Assembly: GCA_900315055.1 (NCBI GenBank)
Contig: OMXP01000018.1
Location: 1 to 42,211 of the forward strand
DNA from: an uncultured Lachnospiraceae bacterium
Lineage (GTDB): Bacteria > Bacillota > Clostridia > Lachnospirales > Lachnospiraceae
Reading direction: 5' to 3'
Length of the DNA stretch: 42,211 bases
A program made the position numbers and the translations under genes. Under the pieces are notes generated by a model. The model was given only the letters and a program-made list of their open reading frames with translations. It was not told the origin of the DNA and did not search any database. This document shows, one piece after another, positions 1 through 8,477 of the stretch (position 1 is its first letter; each line of letters starts with the position of its first letter).

Positions 1-68
1 TTCGACTTGAGGAATACGCATACCGGTCCTCATCCTTTGCGGGTATCTACCTAGAAAAAAGCTTGTAA
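1..68 (+). CDS. Possible 3' end of an upstream gene (partial)
   Basis: Reading from base 3, an open frame runs off the left edge and ends at TAA (66-68), giving about 21 residues ending in YLEKSL. A second open frame from base 1 ends at TAG (52-54). The first is preferred because its stop abuts a hairpin (66-93). The fragment is too short to assign a family, so a real gene end here is only a possibility. Confidence 0.25.
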   Translation, partial: RLEEYAYRSSSFAGIYLEKSL

Positions 69-93
69 AATCAACATTTAGTACTTGATTTTA
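54..93 (-). terminator. Hairpin and T-run downstream of the adhesin gene
   Basis: TAAAATCAA (66-74) and TTGATTTTA (85-93) are a perfect 9-bp inverted repeat with a 10-nt loop. On the minus strand the stem is followed, after a few bases, by a run of six T (plus-strand AAAAAA near 55-60). This fits an intrinsic terminator about 105 nt past the stop of the surface protein. It could also serve a plus-strand gene entering from the left. Confidence 0.5.
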
Positions 94-198
94 TAGGGAT
101 GGAAAGCAGGGGAAAACTCACCACATGGAAGAGAACAATAAGGGCGGCAGGCAAAGCCCGCCACCCCAAATAAACCAGGCCTCCACCAAAGACTTCCG

Positions 199-3100
199 TC
201 ACTTCCTGGAATATCTCCGGATCCCGGAAAGCCCGAGAATGGCAAGCGCAAGGGCGAGGAAGATAAGATACGGCCCCTCACTCTCATCTCCGGTCTGCGG
301 GACCTCGATGGTTTCTCCCTGGGAAGAAGACCCGGAAGATCCCGATGGAACCGAAGAATTCGAGATAACGTCCTGATCGCCGCTCTCGTCCTGTAGAAGG
401 TTCTCCGGAATATCCGTGTCCGAAACAGGCCCGCCCGCGATGTCATCGGACTCCGAAGGCTCCGTGAGATCTCCCGTCTGTCTGGTGTTGATCAGGACAA
501 ACCCATGTTCCGGATCTCCCTCGACCCTGGACGTATAGCCCTCGACCGGATCCTCGGTGAGAATCCAGGTGCCATCGGAGGGAAGCTCCACCTCTGCAAG
601 CCAGGAAGGGTCCGTGAGAAGAACCTCGACCTGCTCTCCTGTCTCGACCTTTGTCAGCACCGCCCGAATGAGGTCCGGGCGTGTGCCGCCGGCATTCAGG
701 TCATCGTACCAGAGCTTCTGGATGGAGACCGTCTTCGTATCGTCCCTTTCATCAGACGGGGTGATCCTCCGGTTTGTGAGAACGTACCCGGCAAGCTGGG
801 AGCCTGTGATCACGCTGAGGTAGCCCTCCGGGCAGTCCGTCTCCGCGATCCGGTAGGTGATCTCCGAGCCGTCGCTGTCATAGACCGGAAGTCCCGGAAC
901 CGATGTACTCCAGCCGTTTGCTGCCGAGAGCTCTATCCCGGAGAGGATCCGCCTGCCGTCGGCAAAGACGCTGACGTGCACCGGATCATGGGAGAGATTC
1001 CCGTCGTTCTTCCAGACCTTCCGGACGGGAAGATCCAGAGTCTCTTCGCGCCAGTTTGCATCGAAGGTGTTGGTGATGACAAAGCCCGCGTACGAGACGC
1101 GATATCCTGCAGGTACCGTTGTCTCCCGGACGGTCCAGCTGATGAGATCCCCGAAGGTGTCGTATGCCGGAAGATCGGAAACCAGAAGACGCCATCCGCC
1201 TGCTTCCGTCAGGGTCAGGGGACTTCCGCAGGGTACCGAATCCGCATAGAGCTGCACTTCGATGCTTTCCGGCCGATCCGACCTCGAATCACCTGCCCAG
1301 ATCTTTACGATCTCCTGTGCCGTTGTTCTGGTGTTGGTGATCACAAATCCGGTACCGGCATCTCCCGTGATATGGCTTACATACCCCGGAATGGTGCCTG
1401 CCTCTTCCACTGTGTACGTACCGGACTCCGGTACCGGAAGATCCGTAAACTCCCATGTCCACCCGCAATCGGCGGTCAGAAGGGCGGAATCCACGATGAC
1501 GTTTTCCAGCATCAGGTTTACGAGAACAGGAGACCGTCTGCTCCCATCTCCGCCGTCATTCCAGACCTTTGTGACGGTGACAGTAAGAACAGGTACAGGC
1601 TCAGACTCCGGAACAGGTGCCAGAGTATTGGTTACGGTAAAGCCGTTCTCAGCATCTCCTGTCACCAAGGACGTGTAGCCGGGAACGTCCTCTTCGACTA
1701 CACCGTAAACGCTGCCATCAACCGGAAGATCCGCAAAGGAACCGGTCCACGAAGATGATGAAGTAAGCTCCAGCGACTGCTCTGTCTTCTCGCCGTCGAC
1801 AGTGAGATAAATTTTCACACTCGACGGTCGGGAATCCGAATTGTTATCAATCCAAACCTTTGTCACGGTGATACTGGTTGTCTCAGGTTCCGGTTCGGGC
1901 ACTGGTTCCGGTTCCGGAATGGGCTCTGGTTCAGGTGTGGGCTCCGGCTCAGGAATCTCTTCCGGCACCTTAGTATTGGTTACAGTAAAGCCATCTCCAG
2001 CATTTCCGGTGATCTCAGAGGTGTAGCCTGTAACTTCTTCTTCAACAACACCGTAGACGCTGCCATCAGCCGGAAGATCCGAAAATACTCCGGTCCACGA
2101 AGATGATGAAGTAAGTTCCAGCGACTGCTCTGTCCGTACACCGTCGACAGTGAGATAAACTTTCGCACTCGAAGGCCTGGACTCTTCCGTGTCATCAACC
2201 CAGGACTTTGTGACTGTGATACTGATTGTCTCGGGTTCGGGCTCTGGTTCTGGCATGGGTTCAGGTTCCGGTGTAGGTTCGGGCTCAGGCACTGGTTCCG
2301 GTTCCGGAATGGGCTCGGGTACAGGCGCAGGTATCAGTGTATTGGTTACGGTAAAGCCATCTTCAGCAGTCCCTGTAACCTCAGAGGTGTAGTCTGCAAC
2401 TTCCTCTTCAACCACACCGTAGATGCTGCCATCAGCCGGAAGTTCCGGGAAAGTGCCGGTCCACTCCATCTCTGCAGTAAGCTCCAGCGACTGTTCCGTC
2501 TTTTCTCCATCGATGGTGAGATAAATTTTGGTGCTCTCCGGTCTTGCCTCTTCGGTATCGTCTTTCCAGACCTTGGAGACGGTGATGCTTGTTGTTTCGG
2601 GTTCCGGTTCAGGTTCCGGCTCCGGTTCGGGCGGCGGCATCTCCTTCTTTTCATTCACCACATGGCATCTCGATGCCCTGTTTTCTTCGATGGTACCGGT
2701 ATCCCCGGTAAGGTGTGTTACATATCCGTCTGTTTCTTCCTCGGTCACGGTATAGGTGCAGCCGGACGGGAGTCCCTCGGCATAGATACTCTCTCCGTTC
2801 TTCAGGTGAAGCTGTGTCTTTCCGTCTTTGAACGTCATCTGACCATAGGAGCCGTTCAGGGGATCGGAGAGGGTGATGTCCATGGTATAGGTGCCATTAT
2901 CCTCGATCTCATTTCCGTCTTCATCGGTGACGGTCTTGTCCACAAACAGGATTCCCTTCCCGGTGCCGAAGCGTATGGTGCCGTTGACGGCGATGCCGCC
3001 GCCAAAGCCGTCGGGGGCATCGTTGCCGGTGATCCTGACCTTCGCCTGTGCTTCCGCTTTCTGTCTTGCTGCAGAATCGGGATCCGTGGTGTACTGCACC

Positions 3101-5148
3101 ACGGTGGAGTTTTGCAGGGTATAGAGCGTATCGAGGAGGTCCTCGGATACGGGATCACCGGTCAGGGTATCGATCCAGGAGGCCTTGCCTCCTCCCGGCA
3201 TGCGCTCCGAGATCACGACCTCGGGCCCTGCTCCCCCGCGGTGATTGCCAAGGGGATCGTTGTTGCTGATGTAGAGCTGGGAGTACGGCTCTGTATCGCT
3301 TCTGTTGTCATACATCGCAATCCCATACAGAAGGGATAACGAGGACGTGGACGAGGGGCAGGCCGCCATGCCGCTGCCATAGAGGAAGGCATGGTTCCCG
3401 GTCATCAGGGTATCCTCAAGATACAGCACGGCGTCCTCGAGCATCGATCCTCTGTCGTCCGGATCGCGCTGTCCGCCGTTGACATAGATCCCGCCGCCTC
3501 CGTAGGTCGTGGCATTTGTGATGTTACTGCTGAACGTTCCTCCGGTGATGGTCCCGGTACAGCCGCACTGCAGATACAGTCCGCCGCCCGGTCCGAAGGC
3601 ATCGTTGCCGGATACCGTGCCGCCTGTCATGGTGAACGTTGATCCCTCGAGGAACCGCTTCGAACCGCCGATCATGAGACCGCCGCCAAGCGTTGCACGG
3701 TTGCCGCTGATGGAGCCGCCGTTCATGACCATCGAACCGCCGCGGCTTACGGCAGCACCTCCGCCTGAGGCATCGAGGGAGGAGATCGGGTGATATATGG
3801 CCTCACACCCGGAAATGGTGCCACCGTTCATGGTAAAGGATCCCTCACAGTGCACACCGCCTCCGAGTACGCCGCTGCAGTTTAGAACGGCGCTTCCGCT
3901 CTCCATGATCAGGGACCCGCCGGATTCCACACAGATCCCGCCTCCGTAGTCAGTGACCTGAAATCCGTCTGATGCATCAGATGCCCTGCCTCCGCAGGCA
4001 TCCTTTATGGTGGCACCATCCTTCAGTACCAGCTCCCCGCGTGATACGACAACAAGTGCCGTGCACGGAAAGCCTTCTTCCTCAAACAGGTCCTTCTGCC
4101 CGTCGATGGTGGTGTCGGAAAGGACAAGGCGTCCGCTCAGGACCTGAAACAGTGCCCCGGTGTACGTCTCATACCGAAGGACCCGGATCCCGGAAAGGGA
4201 CGTGTCCTGTGTGAGTGCAACCTCGTTCATCACGTGCAGGGGCGACGGGGAGAGGGACAGGGCGTATTCGAGCGTTGCCACAGCCTCATCGGGAGATGCA
4301 CCGCTGTTTTCGTCCGATCCGTTCACCGGATCGAGATAGATCCCTTCGTAAGGCGCCGGCTCTTCCTGCCCGTAGAGGACAATGACCGCGTTCAGAAAGG
4401 CGAGGTAATCGCTGCTCAGTGTGTCCGTTGCGGGAGTGCCGCGCCCTGCCTTTTCGTGGATGGTGAGCGTATCTTCGAAGTTCGTTCGAAGCTCCGCCAG
4501 ATTCAGAAGGGCATTCAGGGTCCTGAAGGGACGATCCTCCGAGCTCCCGTCGTTCTCATCGGATCCCTTCCTCGGGTCAAGGTACAGGTCCGTGAGGATC
4601 AGCTCCTCCTCTTCTTCCTCTTCCCAGTCCCAGTTCTCGTCTTCTTCCCCGTCATCTTCGGGTTCGGGATCGCTGTTCTCTTCGATTTCTTCGTTTTCCG
4701 GCTCTGCGGCTTCCCCGTCTACGCCTTCCGGATCCTCTGTTTCTTCTGCAGCTTCTTCCGGCTCCTCATCCGGTTCCGGCAGTTCTTCCCCGATCACGAT
4801 TTCCTCAGCAGGCTCTGTGGTCTCTGAAGGTACTTCTGTTTCTTCCGGAGCAGGCGCTGTCTCCTCTCCGGTGTTCTCTTCCTCTGTGGTCTGTTCCGGT
4901 ACTTCCGCTTCCGGTGCTGCTTCCTCTGTCTCACCGGTTTCTGCCGGTACCTCTGCAGGTTCCGTCTCTTCCGGTGCAGGGATGCTGTCCTGTGTGACCT
5001 CCATGACCTCCTCTGCCTGCACCTGCAGTACCTGAAGTCCGTCTGCCGCCGTAAGGATCAGGGACAGGACAAGGATCAGGACAGGCAGGGTGCGTCTTCT
5101 TCTCCTCCTGCTGCGGTTTACGGTTTCGTGTCTGCTCTTCCCTGTCAT
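199..5148 (-). CDS. Giant cell-wall-anchored adhesin with beta-helix and CnaB repeats
   Basis: A surface protein of 1649 aa. The start at 5148 was chosen over an upstream ATG (5190) because AAAGGGGG lies just before it. Domains in order: basic N-terminus and hydrophobic signal segment (about residues 10-45); a Glu/Pro-rich, strongly acidic stretch (about 46-190); two copies of a 'LDP..GSDEN.G' beta-helix entry motif followed by G-rich 'GGG..V..GGSL.M..G' rungs (about 190-740), typical of right-handed beta-helices; a CnaB-like domain; about seven CnaB-type domains (start 'ITVTKVW', end 'GFTVTNT') with Pro-Glu linkers between the first three; then a sortase motif VPQTG (bases 289-303), a hydrophobic helix and a basic tail. 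CnaB domains usually form rigid stalks with isopeptide bonds, so the likely role is adhesion to a host or substrate surface. The ligand cannot be told from sequence. No sortase gene lies in the window. VPQTG deviates from LPXTG at its first residue. Confidence 0.9.
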   Translation of the reverse strand: MTGKSRHETVNRSRRRRRRTLPVLILVLSLILTAADGLQVLQVQAEEVMEVTQDSIPAPEETEPAEVPAETGETEEAAPEAEVPEQTTEEENTGEETAPAPEETEVPSETTEPAEEIVIGEELPEPDEEPEEAAEETEDPEGVDGEAAEPENEEIEENSDPEPEDDGEEDENWDWEEEEEEELILTDLYLDPRKGSDENDGSSEDRPFRTLNALLNLAELRTNFEDTLTIHEKAGRGTPATDTLSSDYLAFLNAVIVLYGQEEPAPYEGIYLDPVNGSDENSGASPDEAVATLEYALSLSPSPLHVMNEVALTQDTSLSGIRVLRYETYTGALFQVLSGRLVLSDTTIDGQKDLFEEEGFPCTALVVVSRGELVLKDGATIKDACGGRASDASDGFQVTDYGGGICVESGGSLIMESGSAVLNCSGVLGGGVHCEGSFTMNGGTISGCEAIYHPISSLDASGGGAAVSRGGSMVMNGGSISGNRATLGGGLMIGGSKRFLEGSTFTMTGGTVSGNDAFGPGGGLYLQCGCTGTITGGTFSSNITNATTYGGGGIYVNGGQRDPDDRGSMLEDAVLYLEDTLMTGNHAFLYGSGMAACPSSTSSLSLLYGIAMYDNRSDTEPYSQLYISNNDPLGNHRGGAGPEVVISERMPGGGKASWIDTLTGDPVSEDLLDTLYTLQNSTVVQYTTDPDSAARQKAEAQAKVRITGNDAPDGFGGGIAVNGTIRFGTGKGILFVDKTVTDEDGNEIEDNGTYTMDITLSDPLNGSYGQMTFKDGKTQLHLKNGESIYAEGLPSGCTYTVTEEETDGYVTHLTGDTGTIEENRASRCHVVNEKKEMPPPEPEPEPEPEPETTSITVSKVWKDDTEEARPESTKIYLTIDGEKTEQSLELTAEMEWTGTFPELPADGSIYGVVEEEVADYTSEVTGTAEDGFTVTNTLIPAPVPEPIPEPEPVPEPEPTPEPEPMPEPEPEPETISITVTKSWVDDTEESRPSSAKVYLTVDGVRTEQSLELTSSSSWTGVFSDLPADGSVYGVVEEEVTGYTSEITGNAGDGFTVTNTKVPEEIPEPEPTPEPEPIPEPEPVPEPEPETTSITVTKVWIDNNSDSRPSSVKIYLTVDGEKTEQSLELTSSSSWTGSFADLPVDGSVYGVVEEDVPGYTSLVTGDAENGFTVTNTLAPVPESEPVPVLTVTVTKVWNDGGDGSRRSPVLVNLMLENVIVDSALLTADCGWTWEFTDLPVPESGTYTVEEAGTIPGYVSHITGDAGTGFVITNTRTTAQEIVKIWAGDSRSDRPESIEVQLYADSVPCGSPLTLTEAGGWRLLVSDLPAYDTFGDLISWTVRETTVPAGYRVSYAGFVITNTFDANWREETLDLPVRKVWKNDGNLSHDPVHVSVFADGRRILSGIELSAANGWSTSVPGLPVYDSDGSEITYRIAETDCPEGYLSVITGSQLAGYVLTNRRITPSDERDDTKTVSIQKLWYDDLNAGGTRPDLIRAVLTKVETGEQVEVLLTDPSWLAEVELPSDGTWILTEDPVEGYTSRVEGDPEHGFVLINTRQTGDLTEPSESDDIAGGPVSDTDIPENLLQDESGDQDVISNSSVPSGSSGSSSQGETIEVPQTGDESEGPYLIFLALALAILGLSGIRRYSRK
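1625..2600 (-). repeat. Three near-identical CnaB modules with PEPEP linkers
   Basis: Three units of about 255 bp (about 1625-1880, 1975-2230 and 2339-2597) encode almost the same CnaB domain, each starting with 'SITV.K.W' and containing 'KTEQSLELT' or 'RTEQSLELT', 'YGVVEE' and 'GFTVTNT'. They are separated by low-complexity Pro-Glu linkers (GGTTCCGG-type hexamer runs on the plus strand). The last four CnaB domains are much more diverged. This indicates recent tandem duplication and gives scope for length variation by recombination. Confidence 0.85.
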
Positions 5149-5842
5149 AGTTTTACCCCCTTTACGAGAATGTCCGCGGCCGTGCCGCATGTTCGGTTCT
5201 GCAAAAAAGGAAGGGCCGGTGCAGAGTCCGAAATCTGAAGTCCCTCAAATCAGACGATCGGTATCTTCGTGCACAGCCCTTCCTTGAGCATTTAAGTGTA
5301 TTCAGTTGAGCGGGTTTTGTGGTGTTCTGCAGACTGGGATCCCGGAACGTGCGGGATCAGGAATGGGGGTATCTCAGATAGAAGAGACGCCCTGTCCTCT
5401 TCGGAGCAGGGCCCCGAAGTCAATCTGCAGCGCTGGTGAGCAGTTTCATAGTTGCGTAGTCGGATTAACTTGGTTTGCGGTTACTGAGGCTATTGTAGGA
5501 AATATTCTGGAATTGTTCCAGTCAATGTTTGAATTCAGATGGTATTTAGAATTTATTAACAGATTCAAGGGAGATGCTGTCGCCAGCCGCCCGGGGAGCC
5601 GGGAGGGGAACCATAGAGATATGTGCTTTCTATGTGGCGTACATCATGTGTCGGTTGACGCTTTCCTGAAATCAAAAAGAGCGGGGCCCGCATGGAGTCC
5701 CGCTGCTGTGAACAGAGTCTCAAATGAGCGGGTCTCTGGTGTCATCGGCTGTATCTACCGAAATTTTACCAGAGTTTCCCGGACATTAACAGACTGTTTT
5801 TATCATAAATCCAAAAAGACCTGTAAATTTCCCTCCTGTCCC
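5149..5842. other. 694-bp non-coding stretch between two minus-strand genes
   Basis: This separates the lipoprotein gene from the adhesin gene. I see no convincing gene on either strand: the long plus-strand frame through it runs antisense into the lipoprotein gene and has no ribosome binding site or recognisable protein. It contains a minus-strand terminator (5672-5705) and a GCCCTG/CAGGGC hairpin around 5390-5414. The middle (about 5450-5570) is AT-rich compared with the surroundings and is the likeliest place for the adhesin promoter, but no clear -35/-10 pair was found. Confidence 0.5.
5672..5705 (-). terminator. Intrinsic terminator of the lipoprotein gene
   Basis: On the minus strand AGCGGG (5704-5699) pairs with CCCGCT (5685-5680), and a run of five T follows (plus-strand AAAAA at 5674-5678). 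It lies about 140 nt past the stop of the minus-strand lipoprotein gene. Confidence 0.65.
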
Positions 5843-6508
5843 TCACTGAAGGGTCATGACCGCCGGGACGTTCGTAAAGAGCGCGGTGCCGGTGGTGCTG
5901 TCGGTGACGGTGACGGAGAGAAAGACCGTGTTCGGCGTCACGCCGTCATCGATCGGGATGTTGATCCCTCTCCGGCTACCGTTCGTCACGTCCGTCGTCT
6001 CGGTGTCGGTTTCATTGCCGTTCACATAGCAGGTGACGCTGAAGGTGTAGGTATCCTTCGAGTCGTTCCGGCAGGTAAGGTCCATGGTCGCAACCGACTG
6101 CCCGGCACCGGTGAGGGATGCGATTGCAAACAGGCAGTCCCCGCCGTCGATGATGGTGTAGCGGGAGTTGTCGGCGGAGATGGCGGTGGCACCGGAAAGA
6201 TCCGGGGCAGCGGGATCCAGGGTGTCGGCCGTAATTCCGTCCCCAAACAGGTACACCCCGGTCACGGTGTAGGTCGTGGTGTTCGAGAACGAGGTGTCCG
6301 CAGCCGTCGTGGAGCCGGCATTGGCGCCGTCTGCTGCCGCGGCATTGCCGGCGGCGGTACTCTCGGCTGCTGCCGTATCCTCAGCCGGGATGGCCTCAAA
6401 GAGGGTGCTTGCGGCAGTGCCCGTATCGCCCGAAGAGCCGCAGGCAGTAAGGGAAAGGGCAAGGAGTGCGCCAAGTGCTGCGGCCTGGAATTTTCTGAAT
6501 GATGTCAT
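5843..6508 (-). CDS. Secreted lipoprotein of unknown function
   Basis: A 221-aa protein starting at 6508 behind GGAGG. Longer in-frame starts up to 6754 lack a ribosome binding site. It has a classic lipoprotein signal peptide with lipobox LTAC and Cys23. A low-complexity Ala/Thr/Ser/Asp linker (about residues 24-70) leads to a beta-rich C-terminal domain (about 75-221) with 'YTVTGVYLFGDG' and a 'CRNDSKDTYTFSV' stretch, reminiscent of the small Ig-like domains in many Clostridia lipoproteins. I do not recognise a named family. It is divergent from the AraC-type regulator across a 517-bp gap that holds two palindromes, so common control is plausible. It is probably anchored on the outer face of the membrane. 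Confidence 0.8.
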   Translation of the reverse strand: MTSFRKFQAAALGALLALSLTACGSSGDTGTAASTLFEAIPAEDTAAAESTAAGNAAAADGANAGSTTAADTSFSNTTTYTVTGVYLFGDGITADTLDPAAPDLSGATAISADNSRYTIIDGGDCLFAIASLTGAGQSVATMDLTCRNDSKDTYTFSVTCYVNGNETDTETTDVTNGSRRGINIPIDDGVTPNTVFLSVTVTDSTTGTALFTNVPAVMTLQ

Positions 6509-7025
6509 AGTTTGAACCTCCGACACAGAAGTGTAGCCGAAATGGCAAAAACGCGCAAGCAAGGCAAATATTGACAATCCGTGGCAGAACGGAGAACTCT
6601 GCGCCCGGTCCGCTCCGGCAGGTGGCCGCAGGAGGGAGAGTGACAGAAATCTGCAGTCAAAAAGGAAAAGCCAATCGCAGACAAAAAAGTGCAATTCCAG
6701 CCATACCATTCTGAATGGTCGAAAGTATATGATGAAATTACAGGAGGAAACCAATCAAAACAACGAATTGATTGACATCTGATGGGATCAGGTGTCAGAG
6801 GAAACCGGGCAGACAGAAAGGCTGTCCGGAGAGAGGTTTCCATGTGCAGCGTGATGCGGAATACAGATTCCGCGGCAGCGAATGGAACAAGCCGGTGCTG
6901 ATATTGGGAAACGGGACCCCTTCGGCGTTCGGATGACCGGCAGCATTCCAGAGGCAGAGCGCTCGCACAGCCTGTCAGGTAACAGGGGAATGATGGAACT
7001 TCATGTTTGCAGAAGGGGGCAAAGA
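6509..7025. promoter_or_regulatory. Divergent intergenic region with two palindromes
   Basis: The 517 bp separate the lipoprotein gene (minus) from the araC-type gene (plus). No gene was found in it. ACCATT-CTG-AATGGT (6705-6719) is a perfect inverted repeat lying just upstream of a TATGAT -10-like hexamer (6728-6733). GACATCTGAT-GGG-ATCAGGTGTC (6774-6796) is a 10-bp inverted repeat with one G:T wobble and overlaps a TTGACA hexamer (6772-6777). Both are candidate operators, possibly for the adjacent AraC-type protein. No well-spaced -35/-10 pair was found. Confidence 0.45.
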
Positions 7026-8297
7026 ATGAAGAACAACACCATGAGCCGCTGCATGGCACAGTCCGTGCCAAATGAGGACGGAAACGGAACCGTTCGTTCG
7101 ATTCTGGAACAGTTTCGAAGATGCAACGACGCGCTGGAGGATTGTGACAGTAACAGTTATACGGGCAGTGTCAGACAGTTTGTAGAGCTGTATTCCGGCA
7201 TGATCCGGGACCTTGGCGTCCGGAAGGCATGCCTGGAGCAAAATCAGCTGCTGTACATGCAGCTGCCGCTTTCACTGCACGTGTTCTACTTTCGCTTTAT
7301 CGATGGCACGGTATGCCGCGTGGGGCCGTACATGACAGCGCCGGTTTCACGGCAGACACTGGGGTACTGGCTGAGGGGATCCGCCGTCGATGTGACGGAA
7401 GAGATCTATGCGTTCATAAAAGCCACTCCGATGAGGACACAGGAACAGATCCAGGAGATCTCCAGGCTGCTCTCGTCCACCCTGGAGCGCGACACCATGC
7501 TGATCGATGCAAGAAATTACTGCGTCCGCGGGAAGAATACCAGCGGTGTCTATGAGCTTGCCAGTCACTACGAGCTCCGGCAGCGCACGGAGAATGCTGC
7601 GGAAAAAGCGGAGCATTTCATCAGTCAGATCTTCCTGTATTTCCGTTCCGGCAACAGGAAGGCAATGGATGCCACTGTCGAGGATTTCGACAGTCTCTTT
7701 CTTCAATGTGAGAAGGACTATGAGGTTCTCTGTATCCTCCGCGTCTATCTCGAGGAGGAGGTCGCGGAGATCATCTCGGCCCAGTTTGGTCAGACAAGGT
7801 CCAGAGACAGCATCCTCCTGCTCTCGTCGACGATGGAACGCATCTGCCGTCAGACAAGCGCACAGGGACTGATTCAGGTGCAGCACGATTTTCTCAATGA
7901 GGCTTTTGAAATGGCTTGGAATCCGGTAATAACAGATCCGATCATCGATCGAAGAATAGAAGACATCAAGGCGTACATTCGCGTTCATTACGCGGAGAAG
8001 CTGACGCTGAAGGATCTCGCAGACAGAGCGAATCTTTCCACCACCTATCTCTCGGGGCTGTTCAGCCATGAGGCCGGGCAGACGATCTCGACCTTCATTC
8101 GGCAGACGAGGATCGACCACGCCCAGCTGCTGCTCCACTACATGAGCCTGCCTGTTACGGACATTGCGTATCAGTGCGGCTATCAGGATATTTCGTACTT
8201 TATCAAGGAGTTCCGCAAGGAGACCGGCTGTTCTCCGGCGCAGTACCGCAGAAACTGGTACAGAAACCACGAAGAACCCAAGAGCCTTGCCATCTGA
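7026..8297 (+). CDS. AraC-family transcriptional regulator
   Basis: A DNA-binding regulator of 423 aa. The start at 7026 is preferred because AGGGGG lies 7 nt before it; in-frame upstream ATGs lack this. The C-terminal 105 residues (about 309-415) form the AraC/XylS double helix-turn-helix: 'LTLKDLADRANLSTTYLSGLF' is the first unit, and 'VTDIAYQCGYQDISYFIKEF' followed by 'GCSPAQYR' is the signature second unit. The N-terminal 300 residues carry no recognisable receiver or cupin domain; they resemble the long alpha-helical regions of YesN-like regulators without the phospho-acceptor domain. The inducer is unknown. Its neighbours are a lipoprotein, a GT-C-like membrane protein and then the Tad operon, any of which may be targets. 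The last 16 codons lie inside a repeat copied downstream at 9942. Confidence 0.88.
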   Translation: MKNNTMSRCMAQSVPNEDGNGTVRSILEQFRRCNDALEDCDSNSYTGSVRQFVELYSGMIRDLGVRKACLEQNQLLYMQLPLSLHVFYFRFIDGTVCRVGPYMTAPVSRQTLGYWLRGSAVDVTEEIYAFIKATPMRTQEQIQEISRLLSSTLERDTMLIDARNYCVRGKNTSGVYELASHYELRQRTENAAEKAEHFISQIFLYFRSGNRKAMDATVEDFDSLFLQCEKDYEVLCILRVYLEEEVAEIISAQFGQTRSRDSILLLSSTMERICRQTSAQGLIQVQHDFLNEAFEMAWNPVITDPIIDRRIEDIKAYIRVHYAEKLTLKDLADRANLSTTYLSGLFSHEAGQTISTFIRQTRIDHAQLLLHYMSLPVTDIAYQCGYQDISYFIKEFRKETGCSPAQYRRNWYRNHEEPKSLAI

Positions 8298-8398
8298 CAG
8301 TTAAAATCAGCATTCCATAGCTGTGCCGATAAGGCACATATCCTCCCTTTTATACCCGGAGTGTACACAGAAAACGTGTGCTCTCCGGCTTTTTTTGA
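8249..8398 (+). repeat. Repeat-plus-terminator element, copy 1
   Basis: A 37-bp box (8249-8285, CAGAAACTGGTAC...AAGAGC) covers the last codons of the araC-type gene. About 60 bp later comes a hairpin CCGGAGTGTACAC (8356-8368) / GTGTGCTCTCCGG (8376-8388) followed by CTTTTTTT, an intrinsic terminator for the regulator. Both box and hairpin recur at 9942-10034 after the next gene, with wobble-compatible changes in the stem. Confidence 0.75.
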
Positions 8399-8477
8399 CA
8401 ATCGAAGACTTTTCGCCGACGGGGAAGACGGCTCTGCAATGGAATCAAAACACGAAATCGGTCCGGAAGGAGAAAAC

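Noticed and set aside
1879..2340. CRISPR-like regular repeats
   Set aside because: The hexamer runs encode in-frame Pro-Glu linkers of the adhesin. There are no conserved direct repeats with unique spacers and no cas genes.
5380..5420. Riboswitch or structured RNA candidate
   Set aside because: Only a simple GCCCTG/CAGGGC hairpin is seen. No known riboswitch core was recognised here or ahead of the Tad operon.
5306..6502. Long plus-strand open frame (398 codons)
   Set aside because: It has no ribosome binding site, a Gly/Arg/Val-rich antisense composition over the lipoprotein gene, and no recognisable domain.
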